64,000 nucleotides of DNA from M3007 sp046329435 (GTDB taxonomy: Bacteria; Bacteroidota; Bacteroidia; Chitinophagales; Saprospiraceae): contig JAXLUR010000007.1 of the NCBI GenBank assembly GCA_046329435.1, positions 1 to 64,000 on the forward strand, read 5' to 3'. This document shows positions 8,770 through 17,673 of this stretch, piece by piece (position 1 is the stretch's first letter; each line of letters opens with the position of its first letter). The position numbers and the translations under genes were made by a program. The notes beneath the pieces are model-generated. The model saw nothing but the letters and a program-made list of their open reading frames with translations, did not search any database and was not told where the DNA came from.

Positions 8770-10584
8770 ATGACAACCGAACAGTTCAAAACATTCTTCC
8801 CTACCATCCCCCTGCAGCCCGGTATTTACAAGTTCCTCGACGCCGAAGGAACCATCCTGTACGTGGGCAAGGCCAAGAACCTTCGTAACCGTCTGTCGTC
8901 CTATTTTGGCGATAAAAAACATACCACGGCCAAAACGAAGGCCCTGACCCGCCATGCCGACCACATCGAATTTACCATCGTGGAGACGGAGACGGACGCG
9001 CTGTTACTCGAAAATACCCTGATCAAAAAACACCAGCCGCGCTACAATGTGATGCTCAAAGACGAGAAGTCGCCGCTGGTGTACATCTGTATCAAGAAAG
9101 AACGCTTTCCAAGGGTGTTTCTCGCCCGAAAAACCATCAAGGACGGATCGACTTACTTCGGGCCCTATTTGTCCAAATTCAGGGTGGAACAGATCGCCGA
9201 ACTGATCCGCAAACTGTTTCAGCTGCGCACCTGCAACCTTTTTTTGTCGGAAGAAAACATCGCGAAAGGCAAGTTCAAACCCTGCCTCGAATACCATATT
9301 AAAAACTGCGCGGCGCCCTGTGTCGGCTACGAAACCGAAGCGGCTTACAACGCGAAAATCGAGCAGATCAAAAACATGTTGCGCGGCAATTTCGCAGCCG
9401 TTAAAAACCATTTGCGCGAAGAAATGCAGCGCCTGGCCGAAAACCTTCAGTTCGAGCAGGCGCACTCGATGAAAGAAAAACTCGCCCTTTTTGAAGATTA
9501 TCAGGGCAAAAGCACGGTCGTCAACCCGAATATCCGCGACGTGGATGTTTTCGCCATTGCCGACGACGAGAAGGAGGCTTTTGTCAATTACCTCAAGGTG
9601 GTCAATGGCGCCGTGATTCATACCTACACCCTCACCCTGACCAAAAACCTGGATGAAGACCGCGAAACCCTGCTGGTTTTTGCCATTCAGGAGCTGCTGA
9701 ACAAATTCAACAGCAACCCGCCGGAGATCATCGTGCCAATGCAGGTGGCGCTTCCCGGCTTCGAAGAAGCGACGATCACCGTGCCCAAAATCGGCGACAA
9801 GAAAAAACTGCTCGAACTCTCTGAAAAGAATGTGCAGTACCATTTGCTGCAAAAAAAGAAACAGGCGCTGGGCGCAACTGGCCGTCAGACGCCCGCCGAG
9901 CGCATCCTGCGCACCTTGCAGGCCGACCTGAACATGACCGACCTGCCCCTGCATCTCGAGTGCTTCGACAATTCCAATATCCACGGCACCAACCCGGTGT
10001 CGTCGTGTGTGGTTTTTCGCAATGCCAAGCCTTCCAAACGCGATTACCGGCATTACAACGTCAAAACAGTGGAGGGCCCCAACGACTTCGCCTCCATGGA
10101 AGAGGTGGTGTACAGGCGCTACAAACGCCTGCTTGCCGAGGGCCAAAGCCTGCCCCAGCTCATTATTATCGACGGCGGCAAGGGGCAACTTTCCGCAGCC
10201 ATGAAAAGCCTGCGCGCCCTCGACCTGGAAGGCAAGGTGACGGTGATCGGCATTGCCAAAAAACTGGAGGAAATCTATTTTCCCGATGATCCCGTGCCGC
10301 TGCACATCAATAAAAAATCAGAGTCGCTAAAACTCATTCAACAGGCCCGCAACGAGGCTCACCGCTTTGCCATCACCTTTCACCGCGATCAACGGAGCCG
10401 CAATTTTATCAAAACGGAACTGACAACCATACCCGGCATCGGCGCCAAAACGGCGGAAAAACTGCTGGCCGGTTTTGGCTCCCTGGCCCGCGTTCGCGAA
10501 GCTGAACCTGCTGCAATTGAACAACTTGTGGGGAAAGCCGCGGCAGAAAAAGTGAAGAAATACTTCGAAAGTCTGGACGAATGA
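8770..10584 (+). CDS. uvrC: UvrABC excinuclease subunit C
   Basis: A 604-residue protein with the complete UvrC layout. The GIY-YIG nuclease is N-terminal (PGIYKFLD, then LYVGKAKNLRNRL, about 15-45) and makes the 3' incision. A UVR motif that contacts UvrB lies near 215-250 (AENLQFEQAHSMKEKL). The RNase H-like 5' nuclease domain follows (ECFDNSNIHGTNPVSS near 398, IIIDGGKGQLSAA near 462), and a helix-hairpin-helix is C-terminal (TTIPGIGAKTAEKLLAGFGS). It performs dual incision in nucleotide excision repair with UvrA and UvrB, which are not in the window. A TACCTTCG element at 8726-8733 may be its promoter. Confidence 0.97.
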   Translation: MTTEQFKTFFPTIPLQPGIYKFLDAEGTILYVGKAKNLRNRLSSYFGDKKHTTAKTKALTRHADHIEFTIVETETDALLLENTLIKKHQPRYNVMLKDEKSPLVYICIKKERFPRVFLARKTIKDGSTYFGPYLSKFRVEQIAELIRKLFQLRTCNLFLSEENIAKGKFKPCLEYHIKNCAAPCVGYETEAAYNAKIEQIKNMLRGNFAAVKNHLREEMQRLAENLQFEQAHSMKEKLALFEDYQGKSTVVNPNIRDVDVFAIADDEKEAFVNYLKVVNGAVIHTYTLTLTKNLDEDRETLLVFAIQELLNKFNSNPPEIIVPMQVALPGFEEATITVPKIGDKKKLLELSEKNVQYHLLQKKKQALGATGRQTPAERILRTLQADLNMTDLPLHLECFDNSNIHGTNPVSSCVVFRNAKPSKRDYRHYNVKTVEGPNDFASMEEVVYRRYKRLLAEGQSLPQLIIIDGGKGQLSAAMKSLRALDLEGKVTVIGIAKKLEEIYFPDDPVPLHINKKSESLKLIQQARNEAHRFAITFHRDQRSRNFIKTELTTIPGIGAKTAEKLLAGFGSLARVREAEPAAIEQLVGKAAAEKVKKYFESLDE

Positions 10585-10588
10585 GCAC

Positions 10589-10627
10589 CCCGGCAAGTTC
10601 GGTCAGTCAGCGACCGAACCTGCCGGG
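10589..10627. terminator. Hairpin between convergent uvrC and cytochrome gene
   Basis: A 16-bp stem with one mismatch (10589-10604 pairs with 10612-10627) and a 7-base loop lies in the 52-base convergent gap. It lacks a clear T-run on either side, so it may be an RNA-stabilising or factor-assisted terminator rather than a classical one. Confidence 0.5.
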
Positions 10628-10636
10628 ATAACTGCC

Positions 10637-10948
10637 TTATTTGCCGCTCATCGTCACCACGTACTTCAGAATAGCATCTTCCGTGGGGGCGTCGATTTTG
10701 GCTTTTTTAGCCATGGGCGGCACGATTTTACGCCAGCCTGCCTCGTCGAGGGCGCGGGGCGATTTCAGGCCGTGGCATTTGCCGCAGTTCTCCTTGTAAA
10801 GCATGTGGCCTTTCTGAAGATCGGCGAGGGTGTAGCCGGGAAACTTCTGTGCGCCGCGCAGGGCGTCGGCTTCTTTCGGTGTGGCAATTTTGGCGGTGCC
10901 GCAAGCAGTGATGAACAGGACGATGAACGCGAATACCAGTCTGTACAT
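10637..10948 (-). CDS. Small c-type cytochrome lipoprotein
   Basis: A 103-residue exported protein. The N-terminus is a lipoprotein signal peptide with the lipobox ITAC (Cys near residue 16). The single haem-binding motif CGKCH lies near residue 56, and a downstream Met (in VPPMAKKA) is a plausible sixth haem ligand. Size and layout fit a mono-haem cytochrome c/DUF3365-like periplasmic electron carrier anchored in a membrane. It is a single gene and its redox partners are not in the window. A TACTTTCG element on the minus strand (10999-10992) lies about 44 bases upstream and is a plausible -7 variant. Confidence 0.85.
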   Translation of the reverse strand: MYRLVFAFIVLFITACGTAKIATPKEADALRGAQKFPGYTLADLQKGHMLYKENCGKCHGLKSPRALDEAGWRKIVPPMAKKAKIDAPTEDAILKYVVTMSGK

Positions 10949-11023
10949 AAAAGTGGATAAGGTTAGTTGACAGGAAGGGTTGTTGACAAGGCGAAAGTAA
11001 GGTCAGGTTTTGAATATTTTATT

Positions 11024-13042
11024 TCACTCCACCACCTTGAAGGTAGTCCGGCGATTGGCCTGGTGTTCGCTTTCCGTGCAGCGTGCGCAGGCGCAACCAA
11101 CGGCGGGCTGGGTTTCGCCATAGCCCACGGCCGACAGGCGATTGGGGTCGATTCCTTTGGAAATCAGGTAATTGACGGCGCTTTCGGCGCGGCGTTGCGA
11201 AAGGGTCTGGTTGTAATTGTCGTTGCCCCGGCAGTCGGTATGGCTGCCCAGCTGGATGCGGATTGAAGGATTTTGTTTGAGCACATCCGCCAGCCGGTTG
11301 AGGGTCGGTTCGGCGTCGGGGCGAATGTCCCATTTGTCGTAGTCGTAGTAAATGTTTTCAAGTACGATCTCCTGATTGCGGTAAATCTTGTCGAGCACGA
11401 TCTCGATTTCGAAGGTTTGCGTAGGGTTGGCGGGGTCTTTGGCAATGCCTTTGGTGCTGAACCGCGTGGCATTGGAGAGGTAGCCGTCGTGGCTGGCCGA
11501 GAAGTTGTAGTCGGTGTTTTCGGCGAGCACCAGGCTGAAAAAGCCGTCGTCTTTCACCGTGACGGTTTGTTTTTTATTGCCCGATTCGATCACGACGTTT
11601 GCGCCGCCCAGCGGGCGCCTGCCGAGGATTTTGCTGTTGGGGTCGTCGGCCGCGGCAAATATTTTTTCAAGTACGTAGCCCTCGAGCACCATTTTGTACG
11701 CCACAGGACCAGAGGGCAGGGTGTCGATTTTGAGCGGTTTGGGTGGCGGCACGCGTTGTTCGTAACGATAAATATCGTCGCCACCCCGGCCGCCGGGCCG
11801 GTTGGACGTGAAGTATCCTTCCCGAATCAGGTCGCCCGGGTGGGTAGCGGTGTTTGCCGCCTGGCGGCGGGTGGTGATCAGGCCGAAATCGTCGGCGCCG
11901 CTGTTGACGGGAGGTTTGAGGTTGTACGGCGGGGCCCAGGCGTTGCGATCCATCCTGTAGGTCCGAAAAATATCGAGGCCGCCCATGCCCGTGAGCCCGT
12001 CGGAGGCGAAGTACAGGGTGTCGGCGTCGAGGGTCGGAAACAGTTCGTTGCCCGGCGTATTGAGGTTGCGGCTGAGGATTTTTGGCTCATCCCAGCCATT
12101 TTCCGCCTGCAAATTGCGCTGCACGGCATAGAGGTCGTAGCCGCCCCAACCCTCGGGATCGTTGCAGGAGAAATACAGCGTACGGCCATCGGCCGACAGG
12201 GCGGGGTGGAGGTAGTTGATTTTTTCTTTCTGGAAAGGGAGCGGCGCCGCAGGCCCCCAGCCGGCATCTGGGTTTTCTTTTTTGGCGTAATAGATTTTGC
12301 AGTATTGGTCGTCGCCTTTGTAAGCGCCGATGGCCCGCACGAAAAATACTTCGAGGCCGTCGGCGCTGAATGTTGCCGCACCTTCGTTGCCGCTGCTATT
12401 AATCAGGTTGTCAAAGATTTGGGCGCTGGCCGATTCAGGCTCGACGATAAAAAGGTCCATGAACCGGTTGCCCGTCCAGCCGTAGTTTTTGGCGCCTGTG
12501 CTCATGATTCGGTCGCTGGAAAAAATGATGCGGCCATCGGTGTAGCGGACCGGGGAAAAGTCGTTTTGCGGGCTGTTGAACGGGGCCGTTTCAATGGTCC
12601 AGCCGCTGGCGGGCGCTTGTTTGAGCCAGTCCTGGGCGACGGTACAGGCTGTTAGTTCCTTGCGGTATTCGTAAGGCGAGCCGATCTCGATACCCAGGTT
12701 TTTGAAGGTTTCGGAGGCTTCGGCGTAGCGTTCGAGTTTTTTAAGGGTGTAGGCGCTTGCCTTGAGGGCGTCGGCGCCATAGTTGTTGTCGTAGGCCGTT
12801 TTGAACCAGTCGAGCGCGCGGGCGTCCTGACCGTTACGGGCCAGTGCGTCGCCGAGCAGGAAGGCAATTTTGCCGCGTTCGCTGCGCGATTTGGCGCGCC
12901 CGAACTCTTTTTCCAGCATAGGGATGGCAACGGTGTATTGTTTGCGCTCGTAAGCGGTTTGCCCGTCTTTTATTTTCAGGGTATAGGTGCAGGCGGCCAG
13001 CAACAGCAGCGCGAACAGGCTTGACAGTCGAAATCGGGACAT
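11024..13042 (-). CDS. PorE-like OmpA lipoprotein (TPR, beta-propeller, CRD, OmpA)
   Basis: A 672-residue lipoprotein (lipobox LLAAC near residue 17). Domains in order are: TPR-like helices (about 20-115), a PD40/WD40-like propeller with repeated SxDGR/ADGxxLYF motifs such as YTDGRIIFSSDR, FSADGLEVFF and LSADGRTLYFSC (about 155-430), a carboxypeptidase-regulatory-like domain (about 460-540), and a C-terminal OmpA peptidoglycan-binding domain (IYYDYDKWDIR then GSHTDCRGNDNYN, about 559-672). This is the architecture of PorE, the T9SS outer-membrane/peptidoglycan anchor protein, although Bacteroidota also encode several related paralogues. The ATG at 13042 is chosen because the signal peptide starts there; the frame is open 65 codons upstream but encodes no domain. 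Confidence 0.85.
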   Translation of the reverse strand: MSRFRLSSLFALLLLAACTYTLKIKDGQTAYERKQYTVAIPMLEKEFGRAKSRSERGKIAFLLGDALARNGQDARALDWFKTAYDNNYGADALKASAYTLKKLERYAEASETFKNLGIEIGSPYEYRKELTACTVAQDWLKQAPASGWTIETAPFNSPQNDFSPVRYTDGRIIFSSDRIMSTGAKNYGWTGNRFMDLFIVEPESASAQIFDNLINSSGNEGAATFSADGLEVFFVRAIGAYKGDDQYCKIYYAKKENPDAGWGPAAPLPFQKEKINYLHPALSADGRTLYFSCNDPEGWGGYDLYAVQRNLQAENGWDEPKILSRNLNTPGNELFPTLDADTLYFASDGLTGMGGLDIFRTYRMDRNAWAPPYNLKPPVNSGADDFGLITTRRQAANTATHPGDLIREGYFTSNRPGGRGGDDIYRYEQRVPPPKPLKIDTLPSGPVAYKMVLEGYVLEKIFAAADDPNSKILGRRPLGGANVVIESGNKKQTVTVKDDGFFSLVLAENTDYNFSASHDGYLSNATRFSTKGIAKDPANPTQTFEIEIVLDKIYRNQEIVLENIYYDYDKWDIRPDAEPTLNRLADVLKQNPSIRIQLGSHTDCRGNDNYNQTLSQRRAESAVNYLISKGIDPNRLSAVGYGETQPAVGCACARCTESEHQANRRTTFKVVE

Positions 13043-13065
13043 AAGCGGTGATTTATTTGGACAAA

Positions 13066-13073
13066 CGAAAATA
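13066..13073 (-). promoter_or_regulatory. Putative -7 element of the PorE-like gene
   Basis: The minus strand reads TATTTTCG, a one-base variant of TAnnTTTG, 23 bases upstream of the ATG. The same TTCG variant occurs before uvrC and the cytochrome gene, which suggests it is tolerated in this genome. Confidence 0.3.
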
Positions 13074-13257
13074 GCAGCCCTTCTGTTTTCCTGACACTCC
13101 TGCGAGGCTGCGGGCTGCCTGTCAAAACCATTTTTTCTCACAAAAAGCAGCTGTCGGGCAAAGATGATGCTGTTTGAAAATTGTTTAGTACGATTTTTGT
13201 TTCCCCGGCGTTTACCTTGTTCTTCAACATCATCCAACCAGACCGGAATAGTTTTTA

Positions 13258-14409
13258 ATGAAAAGATCCCTTGCGAGTTGCCGTCCGATCTTCTTTTTGA
13301 TTTTTTTGTTGATCTGCCAGGCCGGGGCCGTCTCGGCCCAAATCACCAAGCCCAAACCCCCGGTGTCGGCTGCTACCGATGTGGTGACGCCCAAAGCCGG
13401 CACGACTTCCGCGGCGACCGTTGAGATAGCCGACGAAGAAGCGTTCAAACCGCACCCGATCGACACGACCCGCAACCTGTCGGTCATTACCTTCGGCTCC
13501 TGCAACAAACTGGACAAGCCCCAGATGATGTGGGATGCCGTGGCCGCCAACAATCCGAACCTTTGGATTTGGCTGGGCGATATTATTTACGCCGACACTT
13601 CCGACATGAAAGCTTTGTGGGCGCATTACAAGCGACTGAAAGCCAATCCTTTTTATCGGAAAATGACAGCCAAGGCCCAGGTTATCGGGGTGTATGACGA
13701 CCACGATTTCGGCGTCAACGATTGCGGCGGCGGTTACCCGATGAAAAAACAGTCGAAGAAAATTCTCATGGATTTTCTCGATGTGCCGCTCAATGCGCCG
13801 ATCCGCAAACGCGAGGGCGCCTACCAGTCCTATCTGTTCGGCTCGGGCGAACAACGGATCAAGATCATTGTGCTCGATACCCGGTATTTTCGCGACACCC
13901 TCATGCCCGACCCCACCAAGCAGCGTCGATACATCCCCAACACGACGGGCGATATGCTCGGCGAAGCGCAATGGGCCTGGCTCGAGCACGAGCTGCGCAC
14001 CAGCCCGGCCAATCTCAATATCCTGTGCTCCAGCATTCAGGTGGTGGCCGACGACCACGGGCACGAGAAGTGGGGCAACTTTCCCAATTGCCGCAAACGC
14101 CTGCTCAACCTGATCGTCAAGACCCAGCCGAAAAACCTGCTGATCCTGTCGGGCGATCGCCACATGGCTGAAATTTCACGCATGGATTTGCAGGGACTGC
14201 CGTACCCGCTATACGATTTCACTTCCAGCGGCATGACGCATATCCGCAGCGGCAACAGCGAAACCAACCGCTACCGGGTGGGCAACCTGGTTTTGGAAAA
14301 GAATTTCGGCATGCTCAAAATCTGGTGGGAAAACGGCCGTCCGGTGGTTTCCATGCAGGTGCACGGGCTGAACAACGTGCTGTTGATGGAACAGGTGGTG
14401 AAGTACTGA
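13258..14409 (+). CDS. PhoD-like alkaline phosphatase D family metallophosphoesterase
   Basis: A 383-residue exported protein with an N-terminal signal peptide (cleavage near AVSAQ, residue 24) and a short low-complexity linker. The family motifs are present: FGSCNK near residue 80, the metal-binding GDIIYAD near 107, DDHDFGVND near 148, and GDRHMAE near 299. PhoD enzymes are calcium/iron-dependent phosphodiesterases or phosphomonoesterases that release phosphate outside the cytoplasm. The PhoD subgroup lacking the long N-terminal beta domain fits the length. It is divergent from the PorE-like gene and followed by scpB 33 bases later, probably as an independent unit. Confidence 0.88.
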   Translation: MKRSLASCRPIFFLIFLLICQAGAVSAQITKPKPPVSAATDVVTPKAGTTSAATVEIADEEAFKPHPIDTTRNLSVITFGSCNKLDKPQMMWDAVAANNPNLWIWLGDIIYADTSDMKALWAHYKRLKANPFYRKMTAKAQVIGVYDDHDFGVNDCGGGYPMKKQSKKILMDFLDVPLNAPIRKREGAYQSYLFGSGEQRIKIIVLDTRYFRDTLMPDPTKQRRYIPNTTGDMLGEAQWAWLEHELRTSPANLNILCSSIQVVADDHGHEKWGNFPNCRKRLLNLIVKTQPKNLLILSGDRHMAEISRMDLQGLPYPLYDFTSSGMTHIRSGNSETNRYRVGNLVLEKNFGMLKIWWENGRPVVSMQVHGLNNVLLMEQVVKY

Positions 14410-14430
14410 AGCGCTACAGCGCTACTGTTG

Positions 14431-14438
14431 TACATTTG
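14431..14438 (+). promoter_or_regulatory. -7 element of scpB implying a leaderless mRNA
   Basis: TACATTTG is a perfect TAnnTTTG element and ends exactly 4 bases before the scpB ATG. Transcription would therefore start at or next to the A of the start codon. The same element and spacing occur before queG. Confidence 0.5.
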
Positions 14439-14442
14439 CCGC

Positions 14443-15033
14443 ATGGAATTGCTCAAACAACAAATTGAAGCGCTGATTTTTGCCGCACCTCAGCCCATTC
14501 CCCTGGCTGAAATAAAAGCCGTGCTGGAAGAGTTGTCGCAGGGAGAGGTGTCGGAAGCCGATATTGCCGGGGCGCTGGAACAAACCCGCAACCAGTATCA
14601 GGGCGAGTCGTACGCTTTTGAACTGGTGGAGATTGCCGGCGGATTCCAGTTTTTGACCAAGGGCGCCTATCACAACGTGATTGCCATTCACCTCAAACAG
14701 ACGACTAAAAAACGCCTCTCGCAGGCCGCCCTCGAAACGCTTGCCCTCATTGCCTACAAACAACCTGTGAGTAAATCCGAACTGGAAGAAATTCGGGGCG
14801 TCAGTTGCGACTATGCCCTGAACAAACTTTTGGAAAAAGAACTTGTTATGATTTCCGGCCGCAGCGAGGGCCCGGGCCGACCGCTTTTGTATTCGACGAC
14901 CGATAAATTTATGGACTACATGGGCATTCGCAATTTGAACGACCTGCCCAAAATCAAGGAGTTCGCGCCAGTCGAAAACACGGTTGGCGAAGCGCCTTCC
15001 GCCGAAGAACCGGCGCCGCCCCGGGAAATTTGA
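14443..15033 (+). CDS. scpB: Segregation and condensation protein B
   Basis: A 196-residue protein of tandem winged-helix domains, the kleisin-associated subunit of the SMC-ScpAB condensin that compacts and segregates chromosomes. Family features include the N-terminal helix (QQIEALIFAAPQPIPLAEI), the conserved ALETLALIAYKQPVSKSE segment near residue 95, RGVSCDYALNKLLEKELV, and the GRSEGPGRPLLYSTT wing near 145. The ATG at 14443 is preferred because the promoter element lies just upstream. scpA and smc are not in the window. The C-terminal tail is short and acidic. A DUF2480 gene follows after 20 bases and is probably co-transcribed. Confidence 0.95.
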   Translation: MELLKQQIEALIFAAPQPIPLAEIKAVLEELSQGEVSEADIAGALEQTRNQYQGESYAFELVEIAGGFQFLTKGAYHNVIAIHLKQTTKKRLSQAALETLALIAYKQPVSKSELEEIRGVSCDYALNKLLEKELVMISGRSEGPGRPLLYSTTDKFMDYMGIRNLNDLPKIKEFAPVENTVGEAPSAEEPAPPREI

Positions 15034-15053
15034 AACCCGTTGCCAAACACAAC

Positions 15054-15590
15054 ATGAGTACCGAACCCAACATACTGGTCAACCGGGTTGCCAACAGCAA
15101 CCTGATTACCATCGACCTGGAAGAATTGTATCCAGAGGGCGACATCGTGCCTTTCGACCTGAAAGACTATCTTTTTATGGGCTTGATCCTCAAAGAGAAA
15201 GATTTTCGGGAAGCCTTGAAAGACCTCGACTGGTCGCAGTTCGCCGGGAAAAACCTCGCCGTTTTTTGTTCTGCCGACGCCATCGTACCCATGTGGGCCT
15301 ACATGCTGGTAGCCACCTACGCAGCCCCCGTGGCCAACGATGTGGCATTCGCAACGCCGGAACAATACGTCGCAACTGCTTTTGCACAAAAAATTGCCAC
15401 GCTCGACCTCTCCGGTTTCGAAGGCAAACGACTGGTAATCAAGGGGTGCAGCGACAAACCCGTGCCACCCTCTGCCTATCTCGATATTACCAAAAGGCTT
15501 CGGCCCCTTGCGCGAAGTATCATGTTCGGAGAGCCCTGCTCGACCGTTCCGGTTTATAAAAAGCCTGTCGAGGGACAAAGCGCCGACTAA
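15054..15590 (+). CDS. DUF2480 family protein
   Basis: A 178-residue cytoplasmic protein of a family found essentially in Bacteroidota. Recognisable conserved segments are NRVANSNLITIDLEELYP near residue 9, the DLKDYLFMGLILKEKDFRE stretch near 35, and SADAIVPMWAYML near 75. Its function is unknown. The ATG at 15054 gives the standard family N-terminus; an earlier TTG overlapping scpB is unlikely. It directly follows scpB, and its stop codon lies in the loop of a terminator hairpin. Confidence 0.85.
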   Translation: MSTEPNILVNRVANSNLITIDLEELYPEGDIVPFDLKDYLFMGLILKEKDFREALKDLDWSQFAGKNLAVFCSADAIVPMWAYMLVATYAAPVANDVAFATPEQYVATAFAQKIATLDLSGFEGKRLVIKGCSDKPVPPSAYLDITKRLRPLARSIMFGEPCSTVPVYKKPVEGQSAD

Positions 15591-15605
15591 TTGTCGGCGT
15601 TTTTC
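15581..15605 (+). terminator. Rho-independent terminator overlapping the DUF2480 stop codon
   Basis: A 7-bp GC-rich stem (15581-15587 with 15593-15599) with a 5-base loop that contains the TAA stop, followed by five T's. It ends the scpB-DUF2480 transcript. Confidence 0.75.
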
Positions 15606-15684
15606 GTTTGTAAGTAGCGCTCAGACGGGCGCAACTTCCGAGAATATTGGCAACTTTGTTGTCTGCAATCCAGTAAAACGCCCT

Positions 15685-16593
15685 ATGGTTAACTCACGTA
15701 TTTTACTCGTTATCAATGTCTTTCTCGTCACTGCATTATTGTTTGTAGGCTTTGCTGCCTTTAAAGGCAAAGGCGCCGGCGGCGGTTTTAACGTGCCAGA
15801 ACAGACGGTGCGCTCGATCAGCCTCGACAAGGATTTTGACTTTTGCGGCGAAAAATTTCCGATGGATAACTGGGACGTTCGGCAGCGGCTCGACGCCGAA
15901 TTGCTGCGCAATGTGTACTTCCATTCACAAACCATTCTGGCAATAAAACGGGCCAATGCCCTGTTCCCCGTCATCGAGCCGATCCTGAAAGAGGAAGGCA
16001 TGCCCGACGACCTCAAATACCTGGCCGTGGCGGAGAGCGCTTTGTCGAACACCGTGTCGCTGGCCGGGGCTCGCGGCATTTGGCAATTTATGAAAGACGC
16101 GGCAGGAGAGTACGGCCTCGAGGTTAACAACGAGATCGACGAACGCTATCACCTCGAAAAAGCCACCCGCGCGGCCTGCAAGTACCTGAAAAACGAACGC
16201 AACACACTGGGTTCGTGGGTCTTTGCCGCCGCGGCCTACAACGGCGGGCACGGCCGCATCGCTTCGGAAAAAGCGACCCAAAGGGCGCAGAGTTTTTTCG
16301 ACCTCAACCTGGCTGCCGACGAAACCATGCGTTATCCGTTCCGTATCGTGGCCATCAAGGAAGTGATGCAGCATCCGGAAGAATATGAATACGTCATTTC
16401 CAAGGAACACCTGTACCCGCCGCTGACGGAGTTTCGTACGATTACTGTCAACGGCCCTGTGGCCAGCTGGGGCGATTTTGCCGTAGAACAAGGCACGACC
16501 TACCGGATGCTGAAATTGTACAACCCCTGGCTGATTGATAATAAACTGACCAACAAGGCAGGAAAAACGTACGAAATCAGGCTGCCCAGGTAG
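15685..16593 (+). CDS. Membrane-anchored lytic transglycosylase (SLT/MltD-like)
   Basis: A 302-residue protein with an N-terminal hydrophobic anchor or signal (about residues 4-25) and a Slt/MltD-type lysozyme-like domain (about 85-235). The catalytic Glu lies in LAVAESALS near residue 117, followed by the family motifs GARGIWQFM near 131 and AAAYNGGHGRI near 190. A LysM-like fold may end the protein (GTTYRMLKLYNPW near 275). It would cut glycan strands of peptidoglycan to 1,6-anhydro-muropeptides. The frame is open further upstream, but the ATG at 15685 starts the signal. It is convergent with queG, with a 2-base gap. Confidence 0.9.
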   Translation: MVNSRILLVINVFLVTALLFVGFAAFKGKGAGGGFNVPEQTVRSISLDKDFDFCGEKFPMDNWDVRQRLDAELLRNVYFHSQTILAIKRANALFPVIEPILKEEGMPDDLKYLAVAESALSNTVSLAGARGIWQFMKDAAGEYGLEVNNEIDERYHLEKATRAACKYLKNERNTLGSWVFAAAAYNGGHGRIASEKATQRAQSFFDLNLAADETMRYPFRIVAIKEVMQHPEEYEYVISKEHLYPPLTEFRTITVNGPVASWGDFAVEQGTTYRMLKLYNPWLIDNKLTNKAGKTYEIRLPR

Positions 16594-16595
16594 CA

Positions 16596-17519
16596 CTACA
16601 GATTGCCGACATTTCGCATCAACCCTGCATACTTCACTCTTTTTACCGCTGATTTTTTAAACACACGGCCAAAAACGGCTTCGGTCATCTCCTGCCAGTC
16701 GCGCCGGGTCATCTCCAGCAATTCAGGATGAGGCTCGAAAGCGGGCTCGTCGTGTCGACGGGCGAAACGGTTCCAGGGGCATACCTCCTGGCAGACATCG
16801 CACCCGAACGCCCAGTTGTCCAGCTGGTCTTTAAACCCGGCGGGGATTTCATCCCTCAACTCGATGGTCAGGTAGGAAATGCAGCGGGAAGCGTCGAGAA
16901 AATAGCCTTCGGGCGCAATGGCTTGCGTGGGGCAGGCATCGATGCAGCGCCTGCAGGTGCCGCAGTGGTCGCGAACAGGGTCGTCGTACACCAGTGGCAG
17001 GTCGCAGATAATTTCTGCCAGGAAAAAATAGGACCCCCTTCTCGGATGAATGGTAAGGGTGTGGCGGCCGTTCCAGCCCAGCCCGGCGCGCTGCGCCCAC
17101 TCGCGTTCGAGCACCGGCGCACTGTCAACAAAACAACGCCCGTTGATATCGCCGATTTGTTCACGCATATAAGCCAGCAGTGATTTCAGTTTGTCTTTGA
17201 TCACGTCATGATAATCTTCTCCGTAGGCATACTGGCTGATACGGGGCGCTTCCGGGTCGTGTTGTTTTTCGGGGTTATGGTAATTGAAGGTCAGGCAGAT
17301 CACTGTTTTGGCGCCGGGCACCAGCAAGGTCGGATCGACGCGCATGTCGAAATGGTTGGCCATGTACGCCATGCGCCCGTGCGCGCCTTGTGCCAGCCAT
17401 TGTTCCAGGCGGCGGGCAGCATCATCGAGGCGTTCGGCCCGGGCAAATCCGACAAACTCGAAACCGAGGCGCTGCGCCTCTGAGCGGATGAGGTGGGTAT
17501 GACGTTGCTCGTTTGGCAT
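16596..17519 (-). CDS. queG: Epoxyqueuosine reductase
   Basis: A 307-residue cobalamin- and iron-sulfur-dependent enzyme that converts epoxyqueuosine to queuosine in tRNA wobble position 34. The two ferredoxin-like [4Fe-4S] motifs are intact: CGTCRRCIDACPTQAI near residue 185 and CDVCQEVCPWNRF near 240. The N-terminal DUF1730-like cobalamin-binding region (FVGFARAERLDD, then GRMAYMANH) is also typical. The protein lacks the C-terminal HEAT-repeat extension found in some QueG proteins. The start at 17519 sits 4 bases after a perfect -7 element; an open extension upstream has no family residues. Confidence 0.95.
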   Translation of the reverse strand: MPNEQRHTHLIRSEAQRLGFEFVGFARAERLDDAARRLEQWLAQGAHGRMAYMANHFDMRVDPTLLVPGAKTVICLTFNYHNPEKQHDPEAPRISQYAYGEDYHDVIKDKLKSLLAYMREQIGDINGRCFVDSAPVLEREWAQRAGLGWNGRHTLTIHPRRGSYFFLAEIICDLPLVYDDPVRDHCGTCRRCIDACPTQAIAPEGYFLDASRCISYLTIELRDEIPAGFKDQLDNWAFGCDVCQEVCPWNRFARRHDEPAFEPHPELLEMTRRDWQEMTEAVFGRVFKKSAVKRVKYAGLMRNVGNL

Positions 17520-17523
17520 GGGG

Positions 17524-17531
17524 CAAATGTA
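17524..17531 (-). promoter_or_regulatory. -7 element of queG implying a leaderless mRNA
   Basis: The minus strand reads TACATTTG, then four C's, then the queG ATG. This is identical in element and spacing to the scpB promoter at 14431-14438. Confidence 0.5.
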
Positions 17532-17673
17532 AACCGGGGCGGCATGCCTTGTGTCATACTTTGTTTCTGAACACTGTAAAGGCGGCCCGTGCCTTCGCAA
17601 AAGCGCGACAAACACCTCAAATAAACCCTCAAATACACATCAAAACGGGTATGTTTATCAAAAATTACAACTT

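Noticed and set aside
11273..12655. Plus-strand open frame opposite the PorE-like gene
   Set aside because: Antisense shadow of a gene with four recognisable domains; no start context or homology signal.
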